A DNA stretch of 64,000 nt, from assembly GCA_965153455.1 (NCBI GenBank), contig OZ234502.1, positions 15,035,495 to 15,099,494 of the forward strand. The letters are read 5' to 3'. Each line of letters starts with the position of its first letter. Positions within the stretch are counted from its first letter, which is position 1. The notes under the pieces were generated by a model. That model ran no database searches and was not told where the DNA came from. It worked only from the letters and a program-made list of their open reading frames with translations. The DNA comes from Sphagnum compactum (lineage: Eukaryota > Bryophyta > Sphagnopsida > Sphagnales). The translations under genes were made by a program, and so were the position numbers. This document shows, in pieces, positions 12,431-24,365 of the stretch.

Positions 12431-12880
12431 CATCTAACTTAATAGAATTCCTTAAAAGGGATATAGATTTAAATTAAAAGAGGAGTTAAAAAAATTTGAA
12501 GGTGATTTTGAAAAGGATGAAGTTGTTGAAGTGTGAAAATTGTATAAATAAATTGTTGGTCAATTTTTAGGAATTTTTTAAAAACATAGTTGGGGTTTTT
12601 TTAATATTTAGAAATAAAAATTTTAAATTAAAAAAAATTCTGGTATTTTTATTTGAAAAAATGTAAGTTACATAACCGGTTTGTGAAAATTGCAAGTGAA
12701 AACTAGTTTATAAAATTGTATTTATATCTATATATATATATATATAGATACCATGGCCTGGTGTATATTATTTTAAAAGAATTAAAAAGTGAGAATTGGA
12801 ACTTTTTGTGAACTATTTTGCGAAAACTGAATCCAATGGGTATCAAAAAAATTTGATACCCACCCAACACTAAAAATGAC

Positions 12881-12965
12881 TAGCAAGAACTAAATTTTTT
12901 ATAAAAGATTATTTAACTTGGGCTTAGATTTTTTGAGAATTTCAATTACATGTAAAGTATTAGAT
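12881..12965. repeat. Dispersed repeat copy B, right part
   Basis: Continuation of copy B beyond the hAT insertion, aligning with copy A at about 4831-4910. Similarity fades after about 12965. Confidence 0.65.
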
Positions 12966-15197
12966 TTTTTAGAACCACGGTCATCCATCAAAAATCAATT
13001 CCTTGATTTTTTGAAGATAATGGTTATATATTAAAAAACCAATTCTTTAATTTTGGGGAACAATGGTTAGATATTAAAAAGTTATTTTTAGAACCACAAG
13101 TTATTTGGTGTTAGTTTTATAATTGCTTAACATTAAATGTTGCCTCACTAAGAGTCTAAGAATAGGCATAATATCCCTCCCACTCTTAGTACCTCCTTAT
13201 CTACCTATTTTATGATTAAAAAAAGAATTAAAAACTAAAAATGCAAAAATGGACTAACTTAAATTGGGGATTTTAATGGTCGCAAAACTAACAAAACCCA
13301 AATTTTTGTACTTGGTTGAAGTAGATAGTCAAAAATATAAAAGGTTTTTTTATTGGAAATCACAAAGGATAGTTCCACAAGAAAATAATAAAAAGTGAAT
13401 GAGGCAATGACATTGATGTGGCACAATTGATTGGTCAATTTAGGAAAATATTTTTAAAATTATGATTTACAAGTCATAAAAAAATGATTTTAATTCTTAT
13501 GACCCAAAAAAATGTTGCATTGTATTATTATGTGAGAGTTTTATTTTTAAAAAATTCATAAATAACTTATAAATAAAAATTTCGAGATCTTTTGGGAGTC
13601 CATTAAGTACCAAAAGGATTGGTGACAAACACATTATTGTGTATTTACATTCTTTATTCTTGTTATCATTCTCTCTTACTTTGGATTCTAACACCATAAT
13701 CCATAATGAAGAGCTTTAAACAAAAAGATTACAAGATTGTAACAATGCATTCATTTTGAAAGCATAAAACTTCCAAATCTCATATTTAGTCAAATTTGGG
13801 TAAATCTTCCTATGGATGATTGTGACAATTTGGTTACATCACAAAATTGCAACCCAAAAAAAACATTGATCTACATGTGTTTAAATGTATTAGTATGACC
13901 TATTTTGCTAACCCAAGTGTGAATAGGACCTTGACAATAGAGCTTGATTGTGAAAAGATTATTTTAAGTCTTAAATTAATTTCCATTGACAAAAATTACT
14001 AAAAAATCAATGTCTTCCCCACACTAAAATTATGAAATCACAATCATCAAAGGTTTTACAACAATATCAAAACCTTTCCCTAATTTTCTTGAACATTTTA
14101 TGTTTGATTTTGTTGAATTTTCTTCAATTACATTATTCAATTTTCTATAACATTTGTATTGTAAGTCTAAACATTATGAAACCACCGAACCCCTATTCAT
14201 TGAGGTCTTTCCAATGATACCAAGAATGAAAAAGGATGTGCTATGAATTGGGAGATTTCAATATGGCAAACTAACAAAACAAATAACGTTCCTTGATACA
14301 TGCATAAATAATAATGTTCACCTCATATTTTATGATTCGTAAAGCCCATTGTTGGGGACATCCTAAAATCCAAGGTTGGATTTAGTTATCTCTTCATTTG
14401 CCAAGTTGAAAATGAATATTAATGCAAACCTAAATACCCAATATGGGTGGGGATGTTCTAAGCTCAAACCACACTTCAAAATGCATCCTTTTCAAAAAAA
14501 ATTGCCCCTATATCCGATAATCATCATGTTTGGAGAAAGTAAAAGATACCATATTATTTGGAAATCTTAACATGTAATGAGATAATGGCAAAATAAATGG
14601 GAAGAAGAAGATGATGACCATGATCATGGCATAATAGCCACTCCATGACATTCTTCGACTTCTTGCAATCTTTTTGCTTCCTTGTCCCCAATCATTGAAT
14701 ATGTTTCCAAAGTGAATTCATATTTGGATTATGATTTTACACTTCAACAATCTTTTCATTTGATCATGGACATCTTGTTTGTGCAGCACTTGAATGACAT
14801 CTCTAGTCAGTATCATGACTTTGGGCCTTATGTGTGTTCTTTTGCAAAAGTGTTTTGAAATGACTTGGGGTTCAAAGTTTAGGATTTAGGCTTAGTGTAA
14901 TGTTTTGTTAACATTTTGTCTCCTTGATCATGATTCTTTGTTTATGTAATACTTGGTTGACATCCCCAGCATCATCTTGACTTTGGTTTTATGTGTTCAA
15001 GATTTTTGTAAAAAAGTGAGTGACTTTTATTAGTTGTCTCCAAGATCATCATGACTTTGATTTTTTACCTGTTCAAGTTTTTACATAAGAATATTTGGTT
15101 GTTGATAGTTTCAAAAGGAATTAGGGTTTATAGCTCTTGATTTGTTGGTGTTAGGGGTTGTAGCTCTTGATTTGGTGATGTTAGTAAATGTTTCTAC
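12966..15197. other. AT-rich intergenic DNA, no gene seen
   Basis: Only short frames on both strands (longest about 66 aa), with no motifs. From about 14760 to 15180, loose repeats of phrases such as ATCATGACTTTG and TTTTGTTTATGTG appear, probably an old decayed tandem duplication. Confidence 0.4.
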
Positions 15198-16185
15198 CAG
15201 TGTTGGGCAGTTCTCCCTTTTTTAGTGAGAACCTTTAAGGTTTTCAGTCCGGTTCTCAGAATGAAAACTGGAGGTTATCACGTAAAGTGATAATCTTTTT
15301 GAGAACCTGACCACTGGTTCTCTCCCATGTGAGAACCGACTTTCTGAAAACCTAAAAGGATATCAGTCGAATGTTCTCTGACAACCTTAAAGGATATTGA
15401 AACCTATGAGCTCCGGTTTTCAGGGTGTTTAGTAAAGTTTTTCGTAAAGTCAGGAAAACACGGCACCAGCACTCTGAGTTTGGTCCAAAACCGGGTGAGA
15501 TTTTTAAAAACCTCCAAACTGAGTTTCATCCGGTTTTGACCCGTCTTTCCTTTTTCTTGAGTGCCTCCACTGCTGCTACATATATTTTCATTGCTCCTAC
15601 ATGTACAACTACTATAGTTACCTCGAACCTTGTGCATGAAATGCTGAGTTTCGGCATTTCATACCCAGATTTAATAAAATTCCTTACTTTGCGGACCTCA
15701 CTCAAAGAGGGCGTAGGGGGTGAAAAGAGGCCCCAAGACAAGGTGAAGATAGGATGACTTTAAGGAAAACTTTAGTGTTTAGTTAAGTTTAGGTTTTAGT
15801 TTGGGTGGCGCTAGCCTCCTCAATGGCTCCTTCAGCGGCAGCTTTATGAAGAAGCTTCGGGCTCTTCTTTGTACAAAAGGGGGAAATTTTAATTTATTTA
15901 ATTAAAATCTCAATATAGATTAAATAATTAAAAGAATATTCTGAATTTTTTAACATTGAAAACCGGCTTCTGGAAACCGTCACTGAAAACCGGGGTTGTA
16001 GTTTTTATGAGAACCGGCAAGACTGAAAACCATTGGAATTTATTTTTCCAAAACCCTGAAGCCCTTAAAGGTTATCTAAATCTTTTCTTCTTTTATTAAT
16101 AATGAGAACCTTAAAGGTTCTTGAAAATGGCTGTGAGAACCGGAAACAGCGATTTGCACAAAAAAGTGAGAACCACCCAACACTG
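15198..16185. mobile_element. 988-bp non-autonomous hAT element
   Basis: The left end CAGTGTTGGGCAGTTCTC mirrors the right end, which read inward is CAGTGTTGGGTGGTTCTC. Flanking octamers are GTTTCTAC (15190-15197) and GTTTTTAC (16186-16193), a 7-of-8 match, as expected for the 8-bp hAT target duplication. The motif GAGAACC/GGTTCTC is repeated many times near both ends, a typical layout for subterminal transposase binding sites. Inside, the frames at 15425-15757 plus and 15404-15741 minus show no transposase motif. The middle may be captured or filler DNA. Confidence 0.88.
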
Positions 16186-16193
16186 GTTTTTAC

Positions 16194-18093
16194 CTACTTG
16201 TAATTTGGTTTTAAAAATTGTTCAGAATATATATCAAATGTTGTGTGGGTATGTCAAGTTGATATGACTCAAGGCTGTGTCTCTAGATAAAACCACATCT
16301 TGTATTAAGGTAGGGCCCATGTCCACCTATTAATACATTGAGCTCTGTAGGGTGAAAAATGAAGATGGATGAATACTCTTCCAACTTCCATGGCACATCA
16401 TTGATTGCCCATCTTACTAATATGCACAGTTCCACATTGTGACATGTTGATTCAATATCTAAAAAACTATCTCCAAATGCTTATCAAAATAAACTTCATC
16501 AACATGCAATACACCAATGCATGTAAAGTTCACAAAACTTTGGTCATTTCTTCAAGACAAGTGCAACTTTTAAGAAATTCTCACTCCATGACATGCAAAT
16601 TACAAAAAAGTTCTAGCAATCTTGTTTTGTTTCCAATTGTTTTATCCTTTGCATAAATGCACATTAAGTTTATCACTAATTTTTTTTTATAATGTTCAAT
16701 GATGTCCTATGAAAATTATGGACAATTGTACATGTCAAAATCTAGAATATAAATAAGTATGTCAAAGCATATTTTAGTATCATACCTTCATGCCCACTTT
16801 CATTGTTTTGTAGCACGACATGCACAAAATAGACAAACCTTTCATTACTTTGGTTGGATGCAATTCACATACAAAAAACAAGTCATATTGAAGGTAGAAT
16901 GAATTGTCTACAACTCCCAAAAACACTTCTTTAATCTGTTTCCATACAAACCATTTATAAATGACAACTACTTGATTTGAGATCCTCATGAGACAAATAA
17001 TCTTCTTTGCAAAATCTCACCTTTGTTCATTTTCATAAGTTTACCATTTCCTTTTGAACCAACATCCCTTCATGAATATACAGACAACATCCACACATGC
17101 ACATGAAATTTTATTTACAAAATACAATTTACATACAAATGAAAATAGAACACTTACCATCTATTCTCATTTAAGTTTGAAAATCTTCCTACTTTTAAAC
17201 TAAGCAAGAAACAATAGATCAACTCCAAGCTTTGAATCTCCAACAATTTTTACATATTTTTATATTGTCAAATATATCATTTTAAAACAACCAATATATG
17301 TGTTAAAACCAGTATTAGTCTTGCATCTACTTGCACCATGTATCAACATTGGTAGCAAGGACCCTACCAGTCTGCTATTGGTTAAGGCAATACCAGTGTT
17401 CTAAAAGCAATAGCCTGGTAAGGATATCAAGTAATATGAGATCTGGACCAATATATCAGTCTCAATACCAGGTATAAAGAAGTAACCTAGCAGGTTAGGC
17501 ACAAAATAATTATGAGAAAAAAATTCAGGACTTTTGAGAAATTATTAACATATACTTCACATGTAAAAAGTATACTGTAATAATTTCCTAATGGTTATGC
17601 TGGAATCTTATGAGAAAATATATTAATTACTTGGCATCAAAGTGCCAAACCTGCTAGGCTACTGTGATAATCCCGGGACCAAATCTACAGGAATCTGATT
17701 TCACAAAGTATCAACTAACAATGTTTTCAATTCAGAAGATAATTGTCAGGCAAACTTTTAACACAAGATTTATGCCGAAGAGACACCAGACTCAACATGT
17801 AGCAGCTAGGTTTGGTGAAAAGAATACAAGATTGAAAAATCATCTTTTAATAAAGGATGATCACTTGCCAAAAAATGAGACCAAAAATTGAGTTCACTTC
17901 TGAAATTCCAGGGGGATGTTAAGTAGAATAACACAAAGAGGGTATTCAATGAAGTTGCTCTGGGTTGAAAACTTTCGATTCGATGCCACATTAGCATTCA
18001 GCACTAAGACTCAAAACAGGCAACCTGACAACAAACCGAATGTAATGCAAAAGGGAAGAAGGAGTAGGCATTTTTAATTTGCAGGGAAAATCA
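16194..18093. other. Intergenic DNA, no gene seen; 3' flank of the P1 gene at its right end
   Basis: AT-rich sequence with short frames on both strands. From 17330 to 17660 phrases like ACCAGT, CCTGGTA and CTAGCAGGTT recur loosely. CCAGTGTTCTAAAAG near 17394 resembles a hAT end, but I could not find a partner. Confidence 0.4.
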
Positions 18094-19628
18094 CTAATCG
18101 AATAAACTGAAGCCCATGTCTTCATCACTTTCCTCCTTCGCCTCTTCCTGCAGGCACACACAACCAAATATCTGTTGGATCTTGAAAGTGCTAAGAACTC
18201 CTAAAGAGATCCTAACCTGATAATAAAGTTGTGTAGATTTCAGCCAACATAAAAAGGAGGAAAACCCAACCCTATATAATAGACGAAAACAAAACAAACA
18301 AACAAACATTTCAGCATGAAGTCAGAACAAGCTAAAATACTTTAGGGCACAAACTAGACTGCCTATAACTGGAACTGCGGCCAATAGCACAGCTCTCCCT
18401 CCAAGTTATACATTGGGGTTGTATGGAAGCTACAACTCATATATCGATGGGCATGATAAGTGCTCATTATTCTACAGTTCCTGATAACAAAAAGGTTACT
18501 TCTGTTTCCTAGAGAGAGAGAGACAGAGTTTCAGATTATTTCATAGTCCCATCAACCTACCAAAAACAACTGCTTGGATTCAGCATCGTCTTATGATGAA
18601 TTTTCCATGTTTCTGATCAGGAAATCCGTGACCCAACAGCTAATGGGCATCCATGAATACGTGGTAGAGGTCAAGGAAAACACCACTATCATGGACAAAA
18701 ATTTAGGACTCTTCTCAAGTAAGAAATGACCAGAGTTCTGTACCTTTTTCTCCTCCTCCTTGACTGCAACTTCTTCCTTAACAGCACTGCCGCCGCCACC
18801 AGGTCCAGCGCTCATAGCCATGGCAGCCCCACCTCCACCTGCCATGCAGATTCTTGAGTACTCGCTTCTGCTCTAAATCAAGATGCTTCTAAATCAATGA
18901 CATGACTGCAGCCATGACACTTAGCACCAAGTGCAGAAACAGGAGCTACCACTCAAAAGCATTGGAGCCATGCTCAAAAATCAAACAAGCAAGGAGGGAA
19001 GGAGCCACAACACTTACCAGAACCGACGTTGGTGATGAGATCCTCCACATTTCTCTTCTCCAATAGCTTGGCGAACAAAGCAGGCCAATAGGACTGAACC
19101 TTCACATTGGCAGCCTTCAACAAAGTGGCGATCTTGTCAGCCTGTCACGTGATGTCAAGGACTACAAACTTCCACCACTGGTGCACTTGCATATGTATCT
19201 CGAGTCCCGCCACACAAGGAAGAACATCATACAACAACCCCTCTTGTTCTTGACAAACCGACTACAACGAGAACCACTTGTATCACAAAGCCCTAAACAG
19301 CAGCAAAACATTGCCCAGAAGACCAAAACAAAAATCTTCGAAGAAGAAGAAGAAAATATGGCAACAAGAAAACAGCAGTCCCCCAGAAACCTCAAAGAAC
19401 AAGACACAGCTCCACTGCCACATTCACCACACATAACCTAGTCACAATTACGCATCACACAAAGAAAATTATCGTGAACTGGAGGAGCAAAACACACACG
19501 CAGCAACAACAACAGAAGTGCGAAAAAAAGAAACTAGGCAAACCCTAAGAGGAGGATACGGTGATCGTAATGCCATCGTCGAACAAGATCAGAGCCGCAT
19601 AAGTGCAAGCAGCTTCGTCGACCGACAT
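18094..19628 (-). CDS. RPP1: 60S acidic ribosomal protein P1 (complete, 4 exons)
   Basis: P1 pairs with P2 on protein P0 to form the lateral stalk of the large cytosolic ribosomal subunit, which recruits elongation factors. Coding exons on the minus strand are 19560-19628, 19018-19141, 18744-18838 and 18094-18147. All junctions are GT-AG, giving 113 aa, the usual family length. The N-terminus [19 protein letters not shown] and the helical domain [19 protein letters not shown] are typical of P1. An Ala/Gly hinge ([12 protein letters not shown]), an acidic Lys/Glu tail and the conserved end [11 protein letters not shown] follow. The start is the first ATG before MSVDEA and matches the family start. 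Intron phases are 0, 1 and 0. Telo-box motifs lie upstream. Nothing looks broken. Confidence 0.95.
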
Positions 19629-19990
19629 GATGATGATAATACGGTATCTCCGAGCTCACTGAAACACTAGACGGCCGGTCGATCGACGCAGAAAAACCCA
19701 CTCGAAGGAAGGGAGCAATGCGACGACTCGAGGAATCGCGAGCGGAAGAGACGAGAAAAACCCTAATTCTTGCAACCCTTCTTTTTCTGTCTCACTCGCT
19801 CCGCTTCCTTATCGCGCTCGTTGCCGGTGATCGTCGTCCGCCGTCGATGCCTGATTCCTAGTATGCACATTGCCGTTGATTGATCTTCTACCCGGAAACC
19901 CTACAACTGGTCTCAAGTCTCAACCGTCGAAAATCGAGGTCGAATTTAAACGGCGATCTGTGCGTTCGTCCTCGAAACCCTAATTTGTTT
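19629..19990 (-). promoter_or_regulatory. Upstream region of the P1 gene with three telo-boxes
   Basis: AAACCCTA occurs at 19758-19766, 19896-19903 and 19975-19983 (plus-strand reading), and once more in intron 1 (19540-19547). This motif is enriched in promoters of plant ribosomal-protein and translation genes. The region is markedly more GC-rich than the DNA to its right. The transcription start was not determined. Confidence 0.6.
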
Positions 19991-21130
19991 TGTTTTAACG
20001 TAGACAAAGGACAATGATGTTTGCAATGCAAATTTCTCTGCAACTTTGATTGACTAGGCTACTTACTTAACATCACGTTTGGAAACAGTTGCAAGTGAGA
20101 TAGTTTTTCCCCTTGGAATTTCGGTTTTTGCTTGAAAGAATTCAGAGTGTTAAATTGGCCTACACAATACGACCGTTTTATGGTGGAGAGGACCAATAAC
20201 GCCAGGAAATGTGCACAACATCTAGTATTTATAGAAGACATGGAATGTCAAATTGACTAACTTCCTCTGGTTGGTTGCCTATCACGATTTGTGCAAACAG
20301 ATGCATGTAAATAGTTTCTCATCTTTATATTGTCTCATTTTTTTTGAAATCTATAATATGGTCCTCCTTGGATAATTCTAAAAAAAACTTTCTTATCATA
20401 TGGTTGTCCTTGGACATTTTTAACAATTATCTCATTTCCAAGTCTAACCGCTTGATTTCTTTGTTAATAACTATCTTGTTTCTTATTAACTATCTCCATC
20501 CTTATATTTATCTCACTTTTTTTTTTTACTCATCAACATGGATAAAAAGAAAATTAACATGTATCTTTTCATGTCCAAGATATTTATATTAATTCAAATT
20601 AAATTTGACATTGACATTAATAATGATGTATTATTAAAAACCATAACAAAAACATTAAAACAAAATTTGAAAAAATTGATTGTCACTGATAGCATAGTAA
20701 GGTTTAGCCCAAATAGTTTTTCATCTTTATAATGTTTCCTATTATTTCATGTTTATAGGTGAGGATTGGGAAAGAATTAAGACACTAAAATTATTTGCAA
20801 AGTCAATTTTTTGGGGGGGCGTGCCTAAGTTGACCGAAGTTTTGAGCTATGCTTAAAATCACCTTGTATTTGGCTTGCTTTTGCCTTCTCATTTTAAGTT
20901 TTGACTTATCTTTTAAGTCACCTTACATTCAAAACTCAATAGAAAATGCCAAGTTTTTTCTAATGTAAAGTTCTTTTTCTTGCAACTTTTAATCAACAAA
21001 AGAATAAAAGGAAGAGAGTTGTTCCTCCCACTTCTCTAAATCACAACAAAATTTCAAGAAACAAAACACAACCAAAGTTTCACATTTTTTTCTTGTGACA
21101 AAGTCATGTCATTAGTTTTTGGTGATAGCA
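19991..21130. other. AT-rich intergenic DNA, no gene seen
   Basis: Short frames only, for example 20344-20592 plus (82 aa), rich in Ile, Leu and Tyr. They show no motif and are best explained by composition. Confidence 0.4.
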
Positions 21131-21139
21131 TTAGTTTTC

Positions 21140-22470
21140 ACTTACTAGCCCTAGGTTGACCTAGGCTTCCCTAAGCTGACTTAAGCCTAAACTTTTAAAA
21201 ATTTCGAGTTACCTATGTTAAATTAGGCTGACCTAGAACCCATGTTAAACTTAAAATATATCTAGATTAACCAACATTAAACTTAAACTAAAATATCTAA
21301 GTTAACTTAAATTAAATTTAAAAAAAATTTAGATTAACAAAAAGTAAACTTAAGCTAACCAATGTTAAATTAAAATTAGCTTATCTTAATCAAGGCTACA
21401 CCTCCATTAATCAAGGTTAAAATGTAAGCTAGTGTTAACTAAACCTTGATTAAACCTAAACTTAAGCTAAGCTTGCTTAGACCAATGCTTAGGTTAGGCT
21501 TTAAAACCTAGAATAAATCATTGTTCAAATTCATCTAAACTTAGGTTTATTAACGCTCAACCTAGGCTAAATTTAGGTTAAATTAACAAATGTTTAACTA
21601 AGCTAATCTAGGATAACCAAGGTTACATCTTGGCTAAACATATGTTAATTAAGGTTAAATTGTAGGTTAAACTTGATTAAACTTAAACTAAACAAAGTTA
21701 AACTTAAACTAATTTTGATTAAATCGAAGTTAAACTTAGGTTAAACCAATGGTCAACATAGGCTTAACAAGGTTCAACCTAAATTAAATTTAGGCTGATC
21801 AAGGTTAAACTTAGGCTAGTCAAGGCTTAACCACAATTTAATTTAGGTTAATGAATGTTAAACTAAACTAAATTAAACCTATCTTAACAAAATCTAAACC
21901 TAAGTTTAGGTTATTCCTATGCTGACCAATTCTAAATCTAGGTTAACTTAAATTAAAATTAGGCTAAATTTTTAATTTAGTTAAACCTAGGTTGAACCAA
22001 GACAAAACTTAAACTAACAAACATTGAACGTAAACTAAATTTAAGATAGGGAAACAAAGGCTAAATTTAAACTTAACCTAAATTAACCAAGAATAAACTT
22101 AGGTTAATCAACTTAAGCTACCTTTAACTAAACATAGGTTAGCGAAAACTAAATCTAGGCATAAGATAATCCTAGCCTAACCAAAGTCAAATGTAGGTTA
22201 ATCAAAGTTTCATCTAGGTTAAACTTAGTTTAATAAGACTAAACCTAAAATGACCTCTCTACATTCACATAGGTTAACTTAGGGTATCCTAAGCTTATCT
22301 GGGTTAACATAAGGTAACCTAGGGTCACTTAGGATAACATAGGTTTATGTAAGTTCACATAAGCCTATTTAAGTTATCTTAGGCTAATTTAAGCTAACTT
22401 AGGCCTATGTTCGATTTATTTAAAATAACCTAAGATAGCAAAAGTAACCTTACGATAATTTAAGGTGACT
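21140..22470. repeat. Degenerate satellite-like array of TTAGGTTAA / AACTTAAACTAA phrases
   Basis: For about 1.3 kb nearly every 10-20 bases contain TTAGGTTAA, CTTAAACTAA, AACCTAGG or variants, in both orientations. Only scattered open frames exist. No fixed period is visible, so this looks like an old, heavily mutated short-unit array rather than a recent satellite. Composition shifts from AACTTAAACT-rich in the middle to AACTTAGGNTA-rich near 22260-22400. Confidence 0.7.
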
Positions 22471-23082
22471 TTTTGATTATAACACATGTCATGTATTTGA
22501 AAATGAGTATTACTCATGTAATGATATAATCATTTGTAATCATTCAAATGGTAGCAACGAGTGTTCACATTTGATTACGTGATTAAGTTTGAACATTAAA
22601 ATAATTTGTCACTAGTCACAAATTGTTATAGTCATGAAAATCATGTTTTGATATAATGCATGTTACACATTTGTGATATAATAACACATATAAAAATTAA
22701 ATGGATGATGATAGATCAAAAAAGAAATCTGATTTTTTCACCCTTCACCCATGATTCTATATGCAACCATGCCAAACTAGTGTAGATGTAGGAAGTTTGC
22801 TTTGTGAATGTAGGAAACATGTAGAAAGAATCCGAACCTAACTCAAGTTGTTTTCTGATGTTGCATTTGATTGTAGTTGGAATTGTTGGCATGCACCTTG
22901 GAATTTATAGATTGCCCAACGGTGCAACTAGTGATGTTGCATTTGCCTGAATCTCATTTTTCTTCACAAAAATTGGACATCATGTACTTTGATGTTCATT
23001 GAATCTTTGGGGTTTCCCAAATTTTGGTGGGAATATGTTGAATGTATAATCAGTCAGTCACCAGATGGGAGAAATGAATCAC
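22471..23082. other. Intergenic DNA, no gene seen
   Basis: AT-rich sequence with no frame longer than about 60 codons and no recognised repeat. Confidence 0.35.
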
Positions 23083-23320
23083 TTTTCACACAATTTTCTT
23101 GAACAAAGGGAAGAACGTGAAGCATCTTGTGGCATATCAGTTTCATCTCAATTTTCTTTATCAAGGCGAAGATGTGAAGCATTTTGTGGGATATTGTGAT
23201 CTGCGCAATTTGCTTGAGCAAAGGGAAGGATATTATGCAATTTGTGTCATATCATCACTCTCCACACAATTTTCTTCAGCAGGGGGAAGAGACATGAAGC
23301 GTTTTGTGGCTGCTGCCAGG
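23083..23320. repeat. About four imperfect tandem units of about 60-65 bp
   Basis: Units start near 23083, 23147, 23208 and 23262. Each contains CAATTTTCTT, an AAGGGAAGA-like block, GTGAAGCATTTTGTGG and ATATC. The open plus frame at 23099-23413 runs through them and reads as repeated KHFVxY-like phrases, so it is probably spurious. Confidence 0.65.
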
Positions 23321-23474
23321 CAAACCAAAATGCTCCTTCAGAACTTGTTTCACATTTCATGTGGGCAGCTAAACAAGACTGGGCTGTCACAGGATGTTTG
23401 TTTGGTAGCCTAGTACCTGGTAAGAAAATGCAGATTCATTTTTACCTTGCACATTCATTAAATATTTCACAGTT

Positions 23475-23500
23475 TGGATGGATGGATGGATGGATGGATC
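23475..23500 (+). repeat. (GGAT)n microsatellite
   Basis: About six TGGA units (TTTGGATGGATGGATGG...). The unit resembles the GGATGG-rich tails of the repeat family at 52-63 kb, but no other part of that family is present here. Confidence 0.8.
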
Positions 23501-24365
23501 TCCTGTGAAAATGCAAAAAGAATTTTATGTACTTTCCCAGAGTGTCAAGATGCAACCCTGTCCTGTTGCACATGATGTGATTGTGTCATGTTGTGCACAT
23601 TGTGACCATATCATCTTGTGCATAGCACAGGGGATAGAGTTAATTTGGGCATTGGTTGACTTCCATTGACAATTTTCTTCATTGAAATTTTGCTATTGAT
23701 CAACTGGCTCACATGGTGATTGTATTTTATCAAGGATTCTTTCTGATGTTCCATCCGTTCTGGAATTAATCTGATGTTCCATTTTCAAATATTTGCCACA
23801 AAAAAATATATTGGTTGGGAGCTTAATTGTTTGTCTCAGGTTTTACAATTTCCCTGTTGCCAAGCATTCCATGTGTTATGTTATTATTATACATGCTTTG
23901 AGTACAGGTGCAGGTCCTTGTGAAAGATATTTACATCTTCACAAGTAGTGCTTTGCACACAACAATTCCTACTGGAATATGAAACAAATGTCCATGTTGT
24001 ATAAGGATGGATGGCAATCCTCTTACTGGACTTTTGTTGCTTTGAAATACTTGAATATAACAATCCACAAATATAAAGAAACTGCTGGGTGTTGTGTCCC
24101 AGTAGGAAATTGGTTCTAATCTCCAGGAATTTGACAAACACACCTTTGCATTACAAACTCCAGAATTTGTATGACTAGTCTGTGCACCTGTGTGCTCCAC
24201 AGACCGGTTGTTGCAGTGTTTTGTTCACTTCTCTGCGTTGCACACAAAAGTGGTTTAGAGTTAGATTCTGGATTTTAGAAAGTGAGATGAATGACATTGT
24301 GAAACAGATTTGCTCCTCCCAGCAGGCAGACTAAAGGAAGCTTTGGCATCTTAAAACACAGAATA
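23501..24365. other. 3' flank of the first glutamine synthetase gene; no further gene seen
   Basis: Lies directly downstream of the stop codon of the minus-strand GS1 gene, so part of it should be its 3' UTR. Overlapping minus frames at 23887-24141 and 23931-24200 have no motif. Confidence 0.4.

Larger units (their letters stand above)
9471..12872 (+). mobile_element. About 3.4-kb hAT-superfamily DNA transposon remnant
   Basis: The left terminus reads CAGTCTGGGCGGGTATC. The right terminus, read inward, reads TAGTGTTGGGTGGGTATC, giving a degenerate hAT-type terminal inverted repeat. Flanking octamers are GAAGTAAC (9463-9470) and AAAATGAC (12873-12880). The undisturbed paralogous site in copy A has GAAACAAT followed by TAATAAGAAC, which aligns with the right flank TAGCAAGAAC. 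Subterminal GGGTAT/ATACC motifs are repeated near both ends. The interior holds a decayed hAT transposase (11829-12430) and a long pyrimidine-rich stretch (9880-10450). Confidence 0.8.
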
